Source: Candidatus Omnitrophica bacterium UBA1562 (GTDB lineage Bacteria; Omnitrophota; Gorgyraeia; Gygaellales; Profunditerraquicolaceae). From it: a stretch of DNA of 8,411 nt. A program made the position numbers and the translations under genes. The stretch covers positions 1 to 8,411 of the forward strand of contig DCOU01000092.1 of NCBI GenBank assembly GCA_002322525.1. Reading direction: 5' to 3'. Under the pieces are notes generated by a model, which was not told the origin of the DNA, did no database searches, and was given only the letters and a program-made list of their open reading frames with translations. Of this stretch, positions 1 through 5,211 are shown in pieces (within the stretch, counting starts at the first letter, position 1; each line of letters begins with the position of its first letter).

Positions 1-38
1 GGCCGTGGTTTGGCTTCCTCTAGCCAAAGCCACCGGCC
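1..38. repeat. Bulged inverted repeat inside the ELM1-like coding sequence
   Basis: Bases 1-15 pair with 22-38 across a 6-base loop: TTTGGCT/AGCCAAA (7 bp), then TGG/CCA, then GGCCG/CGGCC. The stem has 15 base pairs, with G29 and C33 bulged. It is GC-rich in an AT-rich gene and encodes a low-complexity stretch (ASSSQSHRPP) just before the conserved kNVTV segment. The left arm starts at the window edge, so the repeat may extend further. It is probably another palindromic insert in coding DNA, but its flanks cannot be checked here. Confidence 0.55.
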
Positions 39-678
39 GCCCAGGAGAAAGAATGTTACGGTGATTGAAGGGGCATTAAATTTAATTAATGAGGATTATC
101 TTAAAAGGCAGGGAGAAAATCTTAAAGAGCGCGGCATTAAAACTAATAAAGAGTTAGTGTTGGGATTGTTGGTGGGCGGCGACACTAAAAATTTTCATTT
201 AACCAAAGATTTAATGCAAGAAACAGCCAGAGAGATTAAAATGTGCATAGAAAAGCTCGACGCTGAATTATTGATTACTACTTCTCGAAGAACATCCAGT
301 GTAATTGAACGCTTATTGGAAGGAGAGTTTCTTAATTATCACCAATGCAAACTTTTGGTTATTGCTAATGAAAAGAATATTCCTGAAGCGGTAGGCGGGA
401 TACTGGCTTCAAGCCGGATCATCATTACCTCTCCGGAAAGTATATCCATGATTTCTGAGGCAGTAAATAGCAAGAAATACGCATTGGTTTTTAATTCACC
501 AAATCTAAGTAAGAAACACCGCCGGTTCCTTAATTATTTTGCTAAAAATAAATATATCTATTTAGTTGATGCTGATAATTTAGCCAAAACTATCGAGGAG
601 ATCTGGTTAAATAGGCCCGAGATTCATACTTTAAAAGATAATCTTTTAGTGGCTGAGGCGATAAAGAAAATACTATGA
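1..678 (+). CDS. ELM1-family (DUF1022) protein, 3' part; 5' end outside window
   Basis: This is the C-terminal part of a protein resembling the mitochondrial-fission ELM1 / DUF1022 family, which has a GT-B-like fold and no settled biochemical role in bacteria. Family-like segments are a kNVTVIEGALN stretch (about bases 49-81), a glycine-rich strand LGLLVGGD (about 160-183), TTSRRTS (277-297) and TSPESISMISEA (427-462). The reading frame is open to base 1. The first possible start inside the window is a TTG at 10, but it lies within a hairpin-forming insert and after the expected N-terminal half, so I treat the gene as truncated by the window edge. It stops with TGA at 676-678. That TGA is also part of the direct repeat flanking the insertion at 676-964, and before that insertion it probably overlapped the next gene's start as ATGA. 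The neighbouring glycosyltransferases suggest a role in envelope glycan synthesis, which is inference. Family call fairly secure. Confidence 0.8.
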   Translation, partial: GRGLASSSQSHRPPRRKNVTVIEGALNLINEDYLKRQGENLKERGIKTNKELVLGLLVGGDTKNFHLTKDLMQETAREIKMCIEKLDAELLITTSRRTSSVIERLLEGEFLNYHQCKLLVIANEKNIPEAVGGILASSRIIITSPESISMISEAVNSKKYALVFNSPNLSKKHRRFLNYFAKNKYIYLVDADNLAKTIEEIWLNRPEIHTLKDNLLVAEAIKKIL

Positions 679-799
679 ACCCCGCACCTTCTATAATATT
701 CATTGAATTTAGGAAGCAACTTTTAAAATATCATTAAGATGCAAAAGAGAAAATTTAAAAATAGCTTAAATAAAACCAGAGTTTCGAATAAAAAAGATA

Positions 800-821
800 G
801 GGCGTCACAAAAGTGCCGCCC
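800..821. repeat. Hairpin with internal mismatch inside insertion copy 1
   Basis: GGGCG (800-804) pairs with CGCCC (817-821), then a T/C mismatch, then CAC (806-808) pairs with GTG (813-815) around an AAAA loop. Read on the other strand it contains GGCAC...GTGAC, the same core and mismatch position as the hairpin at 911-939. The two are probably inverted relatives flanking the GATTACA-type array. There is no T tract after it, so it is not a convincing intrinsic terminator. Confidence 0.55.
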
Positions 822-822
822 T

Positions 823-910
823 TGATTACACCGATTAAAAAAACGATTACACAGATTAAAAGCATCGTCGGTATTATCTGTGTAATCTACTTCTAAAATC
901 TGTGTAATCA
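823..910. repeat. GATTACACAGATTA-type array, two direct plus two inverted units
   Basis: Units GATTACACCGATTA (824-837) and GATTACACAGATTA (845-858) are followed by inverted units ATCTGTGTAATC at 876-887 and 898-909. Spacing is 21-22 bases on each side, so the whole stretch can fold into a long imperfect hairpin. The same architecture recurs at 5098-5180, and both copies end with ATCTGTGTAATCATA. No coding content is visible. Confidence 0.8.
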
Positions 911-939
911 TAGGCTGGCACGAGTTTCGTGACAGCCTA
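911..939. repeat. Hairpin with internal G/A mismatch inside insertion copy 1
   Basis: TAGGCTG (911-917) pairs with CAGCCTA (933-939). After a G918/A932 mismatch, CACGA (919-923) pairs with TCGTG (927-931) around a GTT loop. The stem thus has 12 pairs and one mismatch. It abuts the GATTACA-type array and resembles the hairpin at 800-821 in reverse orientation. Confidence 0.7.
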
Positions 940-947
940 AATAAAAA

Positions 948-962
948 AGAAGGTGCGGGGTG
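948..962 (+). promoter_or_regulatory. Element-supplied ribosome-binding-like sequence and GTG start
   Basis: AGAAGG (948-953) lies 6 bases before the GTG at 960-962. Both belong to the right inverted repeat of insertion copy 1; only the TG of the start codon belongs to the flanking TGAA repeat. The downstream gene's translation start therefore seems to be rebuilt from element sequence. The SD-like match is moderate. Confidence 0.5.
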
Positions 963-3050
963 AATATACTTCAGGTATTACCCGAACTTAATGTAGGCGG
1001 AGTTGAGACAGGCACGCTTGACCTGGCCAAGTATTTAGTTAAACATGGCTATAAGGTAGTGGTGGTTTCAGGTGGCGGAGAACTGGTTAGAGAGTTAGAA
1101 TCATTCGGCGCTATTCATTATCAATTGCCCGTGCATAAAAAATCCGTATTTACGATGTTGAGAATGATTCCCAAATTAGTTGAAATTATTAAGAAAGAAC
1201 AAATTGATATTGTCCATGCGCGTTCCCGCGTTCCTGCCTGGATTGCGTATTTTGCCAGTCTGAAAACCAAGAAGGTATTTATCACCACCTGCCACGGTTA
1301 TTATAAAAAACACCCCTTTAGTTACGTCATGGGCTGGGGAAGGCGGGTGATTGTTTTAAGCAATGTTATTGCCCGGCATATGCTCGATGATTTCGGAGTT
1401 CTCCATGAGCGTTTAAGATTAATACCGCGCAGCGTGGATTTAGAGAAGTTTAAATTCGTGAGTCCGGATAAGAAAAGAAAGGATGAATTTAATGTAGGAA
1501 TAATAGGCAGGCTCACTCCTATAAAGGGCCACTTGCATTTTGTGAAGGCTATGGCTTATGTTGCCAGGAGCGTTCCGCGCCTTAAAATATGGATAATAGG
1601 CGATGCGCCTGCCTCTAAAGAGGCCTATAAAGAACAGGTTCAGGTTTTAGTAAAAAGACTGGGGCTATGGCAGTACACCCAATTTTTAGGCAACCAAAGA
1701 GATATCCCGGCGATCTTGGCGAACCTGGACCTTTTAGTGCTTGCTACCACCACGCATGAGGCATTCGGGAGAGTGATTATAGAAGCACAGGCCTGTGGAG
1801 TCCCCGTCGTAGCTAGCCGCGTTGGGGGTGTAATCGATATTATTGAGGACCGGAAAACAGGATTGCTCGTTCCACCCGCTGACCCTGCAAGTATTGCTCA
1901 AGGCGCAATAAAGATATTTAGGGATATAGAGCTAAGCCGCACTTTAGCAGGAAATGCGTATAAAAAAGTAAAGGAAAAATATAATATAGAACTTATGGCA
2001 GAGAAGACAATCGATGTTTATAAAGACGCGCTTAGTAATTTCAAAATCTTGCTCATTAAGTTTAGCTCTCTGGGCGATATTATTCTTTCTACCGCTAGCC
2101 TAAGGGCGATAAGACAGAAATTCTTACATAATTATAAAATTACTTTTCTGGTAGGAGAGGAATCAAAGGACCTGCTCTTTAACTGTCCCTATATAGATGA
2201 GCTGTTGGTTTGCGATTTTAAAAACAGATATAAAGGAACGGCAGGACTTCTAAAATTAGCCACCATCTTAAGGAAGAAAAATTTTGATATTGTAATCGAT
2301 TTACAGAATAACCGCAAGAGCCATATTTTGTCTTTTCTTACTTTGGCTTTAAACCGTTATGGTTACGACAATAAAAAGTTCGGTTTCCTGCTAAATCAGC
2401 GCATAAAAGATGAGAGGCCGCTAATGGACCCCGTAACTCACCAATTTAGAATATTAAAGATGTTAGATATAGACTTAGAAAATCCTAAACTCGAACTTTG
2501 GCCTACGCAAGAAGACCAGAGTTATATAGATGAATTCTTGAAGTCTGAATGGTTAAGCGCTCATCAGATGCTCATCGGAATAAATATAAGCGCCAGTTCC
2601 AGATGGTTGAGTAAAAACTGGCCATTGCATCATATTGTGAAGCTCTGCGAGGAATTATCCCGCAGGGATATGCGAGTTGCGATTACCGGCACAGAAAAAG
2701 ATTTAACCGAAGCGCATATATTAATAAATAAGCTAAAAGATATAAAGATAATCAATGCCTGCGGCAAGACCACCATTAATCAGCTTGCCTGTTTAATCAA
2801 AAAATGCGATATATTTATTTCATCTGATTCCGCACCCCTGCATGTGGCGGCGAGTGAGGGCGTGCCTTTTGTTGCCCTTTTTGGCGCTACCGATCCTCGG
2901 CGTCATCTCCCACCGGTAAAAGAGTGTGTGGCGATTAAAAAAGATTTAGCTTGTAGCCCCTGTTACAAATCAAAGTGTAAAACCGGAAAGTGCATGGAGT
3001 TAATAAAGCCGGAAGAAGTATTAGAGGCGATAGATAGTCTATTGAAATAG
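960..3050 (+). CDS. Two-domain glycosyltransferase: GT4 (N-terminal) fused to GT9 heptosyltransferase-like (C-terminal)
   Basis: This 696-residue protein carries two complete glycosyltransferase modules, presumably acting at the cytoplasmic face on a surface glycan. Residues 1 to about 358 form a GT4 enzyme: an N-terminal GGVET loop, a GRLTPIKGH segment with R184 and K189, and the E-x7-E signature E267...E275, which bind the nucleotide-sugar donor in this family. Residues 361-696 form a GT9 domain: SLGD with the likely catalytic D373, DSAPLH (623-628), and four cysteines at 665, 668, 673 and 678 near the C-terminus. The junction (about 355-362) is smooth, with no repeat. The GTG start at 960 lies in the right end of insertion copy 1; before that insertion the start was probably ATG overlapping the upstream stop. 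The GT4 half resembles the next gene, suggesting paralogy. The sugar substrates cannot be told from sequence. Confidence 0.93.
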   Translation: MNILQVLPELNVGGVETGTLDLAKYLVKHGYKVVVVSGGGELVRELESFGAIHYQLPVHKKSVFTMLRMIPKLVEIIKKEQIDIVHARSRVPAWIAYFASLKTKKVFITTCHGYYKKHPFSYVMGWGRRVIVLSNVIARHMLDDFGVLHERLRLIPRSVDLEKFKFVSPDKKRKDEFNVGIIGRLTPIKGHLHFVKAMAYVARSVPRLKIWIIGDAPASKEAYKEQVQVLVKRLGLWQYTQFLGNQRDIPAILANLDLLVLATTTHEAFGRVIIEAQACGVPVVASRVGGVIDIIEDRKTGLLVPPADPASIAQGAIKIFRDIELSRTLAGNAYKKVKEKYNIELMAEKTIDVYKDALSNFKILLIKFSSLGDIILSTASLRAIRQKFLHNYKITFLVGEESKDLLFNCPYIDELLVCDFKNRYKGTAGLLKLATILRKKNFDIVIDLQNNRKSHILSFLTLALNRYGYDNKKFGFLLNQRIKDERPLMDPVTHQFRILKMLDIDLENPKLELWPTQEDQSYIDEFLKSEWLSAHQMLIGINISASSRWLSKNWPLHHIVKLCEELSRRDMRVAITGTEKDLTEAHILINKLKDIKIINACGKTTINQLACLIKKCDIFISSDSAPLHVAASEGVPFVALFGATDPRRHLPPVKECVAIKKDLACSPCYKSKCKTGKCMELIKPEEVLEAIDSLLK

Positions 3051-3057
3051 CAAATAT

Positions 3058-3132
3058 TTAGTTCATAGTCCATAGTTGATAGTTCATAGATTTACGAGAA
3101 CCATCAACTATGAACCACGAACAATGAACTAA
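3058..3132. repeat. Inverted array of degenerate 7-bp units
   Basis: Four tandem heptamers, AGTTCAT, AGTCCAT, AGTTGAT and AGTTCAT (3060-3087), are followed by a short spacer. Four units of the opposite strand follow: ACCATCA, ACTATGA, ACCACGA and ACAATGA (3100-3127). The ends are TTAGTTCAT and ATGAACTAA. By position about 23 of 30 bases match between the two arms. The array fills the gap between two glycosyltransferase genes and ends 1-2 bases before the next ATG, so an RNA hairpin could hide that start. No Shine-Dalgarno sequence is evident there. Confidence 0.8.
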
Positions 3133-3133
3133 T

Positions 3134-4231
3134 ATGAATATCCTTTATCTTACCAATCATCTTAATATAGGCGGTATCAGTAGTTATGTTTTAACTTTAG
3201 CCAGCGGTATCAAAAAACGCGGCCATAATGTTTATATTGCCTCCAGTGGGGGTCAACTTCTCCCTAAATTTATTGCGCAAGGCTTGGTTTATGTACCTAT
3301 ACCGATAAAAACAAAATCAGAAATAAGTTATAAACTCTTAATCAGCAAATTTAAGTTATTGAAATATATAAAAGAGAGAAATATTGAAATTATTCACGCT
3401 AATACCCGCGTCACACAGGTATTAAGTTTTCTTATCCAACGCACTTTAGACAGACCCTATGTTTCTACCTGCCACGGCTTCTTTAAAAAGAGATTCTTTC
3501 GCCAGATTTTTCCTTGCTGGGGCAATAAAGTTATTGCCATAAGCGAATCCGTAAAAGAACATTTAATAAAAGATTTTAAGGTTAAGCAGGAAGATATAAG
3601 AGTTATACATAATGGAATTGATGCAAATAGATTTAGAGTACAGAGTGCAGAGTACAGAGTACAGAGAAAAAAAGATTTAGGTTTGCGTGACGGGCCGGTG
3701 GTAGGGATTGTAGCACGGCTTTCCGAAGAAAAAGGCCACGTCTATCTTATTAAAGCAATGCAAGAAATTATTACTAAGATCCCCCAGGCACAATTACTTA
3801 TCGTCGGTGAAGGCAGGATGAGAGAGGGGTTGGTAAATTTAACTAAGAAGATAGGTTTAGAAAAGAGCGTGTTTTTTCTTCCTTCAGTTATAGATACGCA
3901 AGGAGTATTATCCGGCATGGATTTATTTGTCCTACCTTCTTTAAAAGAAGGCTTGGGCCTTGCTTTAATGGAGGCAATGGCTTGCGGCCTTGCTGTTGTC
4001 GGTTCGGATGTAGGCGGCATAAGAAGTTTAATTCAAGATAAATATAACGGTTTGTTAGTCAAGCCAGCTGATAGCCGGGGATTATCTTATGCAATATTAG
4101 AATTACTGCAAAACCCTGATAAGGCAAAATCATTAAGCAGCAATGCCAGAATTTTTATAAACCAAAATTTCTCACAAGAGAAGATGGTTTTAGAAACCGA
4201 GAAAGTATACTTAGAATGTCTACCCCGTTAG
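3134..4231 (+). CDS. GT4-family glycosyltransferase
   Basis: This is a 365-residue GT-B fold glycosyltransferase of normal family length. It has an N-terminal GGISS loop, HANTRV and STCHGFFKK segments also seen in the upstream GT4 domain, and HNGID before the second domain. GIVARLSEEKGH carries R195 and K200, and the donor-site signature E272-x7-E280 lies in KEGLGLALMEAMACG. Residues 168-177 (RVQSAEYRVQ) are encoded by a 7-bp tandem repeat in the variable loop between the two domains and are unlikely to matter for catalysis. The gene starts right after the inverted heptamer array. Its stop TAG (4229-4231) lies inside insertion copy 2. Without that insertion the frame would run on to end in LSAKS, so the present LPR C-terminus is probably derived. 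It overlaps the deacetylase start by 16 bases. It is probably a paralogue of the preceding GT4 domain, transferring a different sugar. Confidence 0.93.
   Translation: MNILYLTNHLNIGGISSYVLTLASGIKKRGHNVYIASSGGQLLPKFIAQGLVYVPIPIKTKSEISYKLLISKFKLLKYIKERNIEIIHANTRVTQVLSFLIQRTLDRPYVSTCHGFFKKRFFRQIFPCWGNKVIAISESVKEHLIKDFKVKQEDIRVIHNGIDANRFRVQSAEYRVQRKKDLGLRDGPVVGIVARLSEEKGHVYLIKAMQEIITKIPQAQLLIVGEGRMREGLVNLTKKIGLEKSVFFLPSVIDTQGVLSGMDLFVLPSLKEGLGLALMEAMACGLAVVGSDVGGIRSLIQDKYNGLLVKPADSRGLSYAILELLQNPDKAKSLSSNARIFINQNFSQEKMVLETEKVYLECLPR
3635..3666. repeat. In-frame 7-bp tandem repeat inside the GT4 gene
   Basis: The units are AGAGTAC, AGAGTGC, AGAGTAC, AGAGTAC and a partial AGAG. The 21-base cycle (three heptamers) contains no stop in any forward frame and reads as a seven-residue peptide cycle, here RVQSAEYRVQ. 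A closely related array forms the domain linker at 7269-7303. It lies in the inter-domain loop, where length changes should be tolerated. Confidence 0.85.
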
Positions 4232-5058
4232 AAACTAAAGGTAGACCCCCCAGAAACAAGATGTTTCTAACGGGGTCTAAGCGCAAAGTCTTAATTACTC
4301 TTATTGGTGTAATTATTCTTTTATCAGGTTTCTTGGTAAGTTTTATCCAAAGAAAGTATGTTGTGCCTATAATTATGTATCATTCGGTTAATCCTGGGGC
4401 TTTGCCGGAAAACAGGCTTGCAGTATCACCGGCAACCTTTGAACGTCAAATGCATTTTCTAAAATCCCGTAATTATAATGTCCTTCCTTTGGAGTCGGTT
4501 GCTGTTTTAATCAGGGAAAGAAAGAAGATTCCTCCCAGGACCGTTGTCATAACCTTTGATGACGGATATAAAGATAATTATATTTATGCCTTCCCCATAT
4601 TAAAAAAATATAATCTGCCTGCCACCATATTCATTATTACTGATGAAGTAGGTAGGGCTGATAGGCTAAGCTGGGATGAGATTAAGACAATGCAGGATTC
4701 GGGTATTGTTACTTTTGGCAGCCATGCTCTTGGGCCAGAACCTTTAATAAATATCAAATCCGAGCAGGAATTAAAAAAACAGATATTCGATTCTAAGAAA
4801 ATATTAGAAGAAAAATTAGGCCGTCGGATTAACGCGTTTAGTTATCCGGAAGGCAGATTTAATAACAGGATAAAGCAATTAGTTATTGAGGCAGGATATA
4901 AATTAGCCGTAGCCACAAACCCCGGCAAAAAATCTGCCAATGACGATACATTTGCCTTGAAGAGATTAAGGATCTCTGCAAATACTAATAACTTGTTTGT
5001 TTTCTGGATAGAGACCAGTGGCTATTATAATTTTATTAGAGAACATCGGCATAAATGA
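4216..5058 (+). CDS. Membrane-anchored polysaccharide deacetylase (CE4 / NodB domain)
   Basis: CE4 enzymes remove acetyl groups from N- or O-acetylated sugars using a divalent metal. The 280-residue product has one N-terminal membrane segment (about 25-44), so it is probably anchored with its catalytic domain outside the cytoplasm. NodB motif 1 is TFDDGY (113-118), with the expected base D115 and metal ligand D116. Motif 2 is GSHALGPEPL, where H170 is present but the second metal-binding His expected four residues on is P174. Motif 3 is FSYPEGR (208-214). Residues 3-21 are encoded by insertion copy 2; removing that gives MSKRKVLITLIG, a natural N-terminus that supports the ATG at 4216. An ATG at 4261 inside the element is the alternative start. 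The stop overlaps a hairpin. The missing His may mean altered metal binding, a subfamily variation or lost activity. Confidence 0.9.
   Translation: MSTPLETKGRPPRNKMFLTGSKRKVLITLIGVIILLSGFLVSFIQRKYVVPIIMYHSVNPGALPENRLAVSPATFERQMHFLKSRNYNVLPLESVAVLIRERKKIPPRTVVITFDDGYKDNYIYAFPILKKYNLPATIFIITDEVGRADRLSWDEIKTMQDSGIVTFGSHALGPEPLINIKSEQELKKQIFDSKKILEEKLGRRINAFSYPEGRFNNRIKQLVIEAGYKLAVATNPGKKSANDDTFALKRLRISANTNNLFVFWIETSGYYNFIREHRHK
4219..4279. mobile_element. MITE-like insertion, CCCCG inverted repeats, TCTA direct repeats (copy 2, 53 bp)
   Basis: CCCCGTTAGAAAC (4223-4235) and GTTTCTAACGGGG (4263-4275) are perfect inverted repeats, flanked by TCTA at 4219-4222 and 4276-4279. Removing 57 bp restores ATGTCTAAGCGCAAAGTC. 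This is a plausible original start of the deacetylase (MSKRK) and a C-terminal end of the GT4 gene running ECLSAKS with stop TAA. The insertion therefore added 19 codons to one gene and supplied a new TAG stop to the other. Confidence 0.75.
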
Positions 5059-5097
5059 GGTCTCTGAAAAATTCCCCAAAACTATATCAGAGACCTC
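5057..5097. repeat. 11-bp perfect stem-loop overlapping the deacetylase stop
   Basis: GAGGTCTCTGA (5057-5067) pairs exactly with TCAGAGACCTC (5087-5097) around a 19-base loop. The left arm begins with the last two bases of the TGA stop. A T-run does not follow directly, so an intrinsic terminator is doubtful. It abuts the GATTACA-type array at 5098-5180, and I see no clear direct-repeat flanks. Confidence 0.75.
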
Positions 5098-5180
5098 TGA
5101 TTACACAGATTAAATTAGATTACACAGATTTTTCGATAACTCTAATCTGTGCAATCTATGCTTTTTAATCTGTGTAATCA
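5098..5180. repeat. GATTACACAGATTA-type array, second copy
   Basis: The outer ends are perfect 15-bp inverted repeats: TGATTACACAGATTA (5098-5112) and TAATCTGTGTAATCA (5166-5180). Inside are a direct unit GATTACACAGATT (5118-5130) and an inverted unit TAATCTGTGCAATC (5143-5156). The layout of two direct then two inverted units matches 823-910. It occupies the deacetylase-GT9 intergenic gap; no gene is visible here. Confidence 0.82.
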
Positions 5181-5211
5181 TAAAAAATTCTTTAGAGTAA
5201 GCTAAATAATA

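Larger units (their letters stand above)
676..964. mobile_element. MITE-like insertion, CCCCG terminal inverted repeats, TGAA direct repeats (copy 1, 281 bp)
   Basis: The inverted repeats are 13 bp and perfect: CCCCGCACCTTCT at 680-692 and AGAAGGTGCGGGG at 948-960. They are flanked by TGAA at 676-679 and 961-964. Deleting one TGAA plus the 281-bp core joins the ELM1 3' end to the next gene as CTATGAATATACTTCAG. This gives an ATGA stop/start overlap and the protein start MNILQ. The element has no transposase ORF. Its interior carries a hairpin (800-821), GATTACACAGATTA-type units (823-910) and a second hairpin (911-939); bases 693-799 are AT-rich with nothing recognisable. The right end supplies the present GTG start and an AGAAGG ribosome-binding-like sequence. 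Confidence 0.72.

Noticed and set aside
10..12. TTG as the true start of the ELM1-like gene
   Set aside because: The frame is open to the window edge, the TTG lies in a hairpin insert, and the family's N-terminal half is missing; truncation by the window is more likely.
703..729. Possible promoter TTGAAT...TAAAAT
   Set aside because: The spacer is only 15 bases in very AT-rich sequence, so chance matches are expected.
675..737. Short forward ORF (ATG at 675, 20 codons)
   Set aside because: It is best explained as the displaced original start codon of the GT4-GT9 gene running into insertion copy 1, not as a gene.
823..910. CRISPR-like array
   Set aside because: The units are about 14 bases, occur in both orientations and have spacers under 10 bases, with no cas genes nearby.
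723..911. 62-codon open frame on the minus strand in the first intergenic region
   Set aside because: It lies entirely in repeat and AT-rich element sequence, gives a low-complexity peptide, and has no family resemblance or ribosome-binding signal.
1596..1628. Nested inverted repeats (ATAGGC...GCCTAT) within the GT4-GT9 gene, first thought to be another insert
   Set aside because: The encoded WIIGDAPASKEAYKEQ looks like ordinary GT4 sequence at its normal place, and no direct-repeat flanks are present.
3629..3680. AGATTTAG direct repeats on both sides of the in-gene heptamer array, as a target duplication
   Set aside because: The copies are 44 bases apart; collapsing them would shift the frame into an early stop, so excision does not restore the gene. 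Probably chance.
5057..5097. Intrinsic terminator after the deacetylase
   Set aside because: The stem is strong but the loop is 19 bases and no T-run follows the right arm. The downstream gene is co-directional and probably in the same operon.
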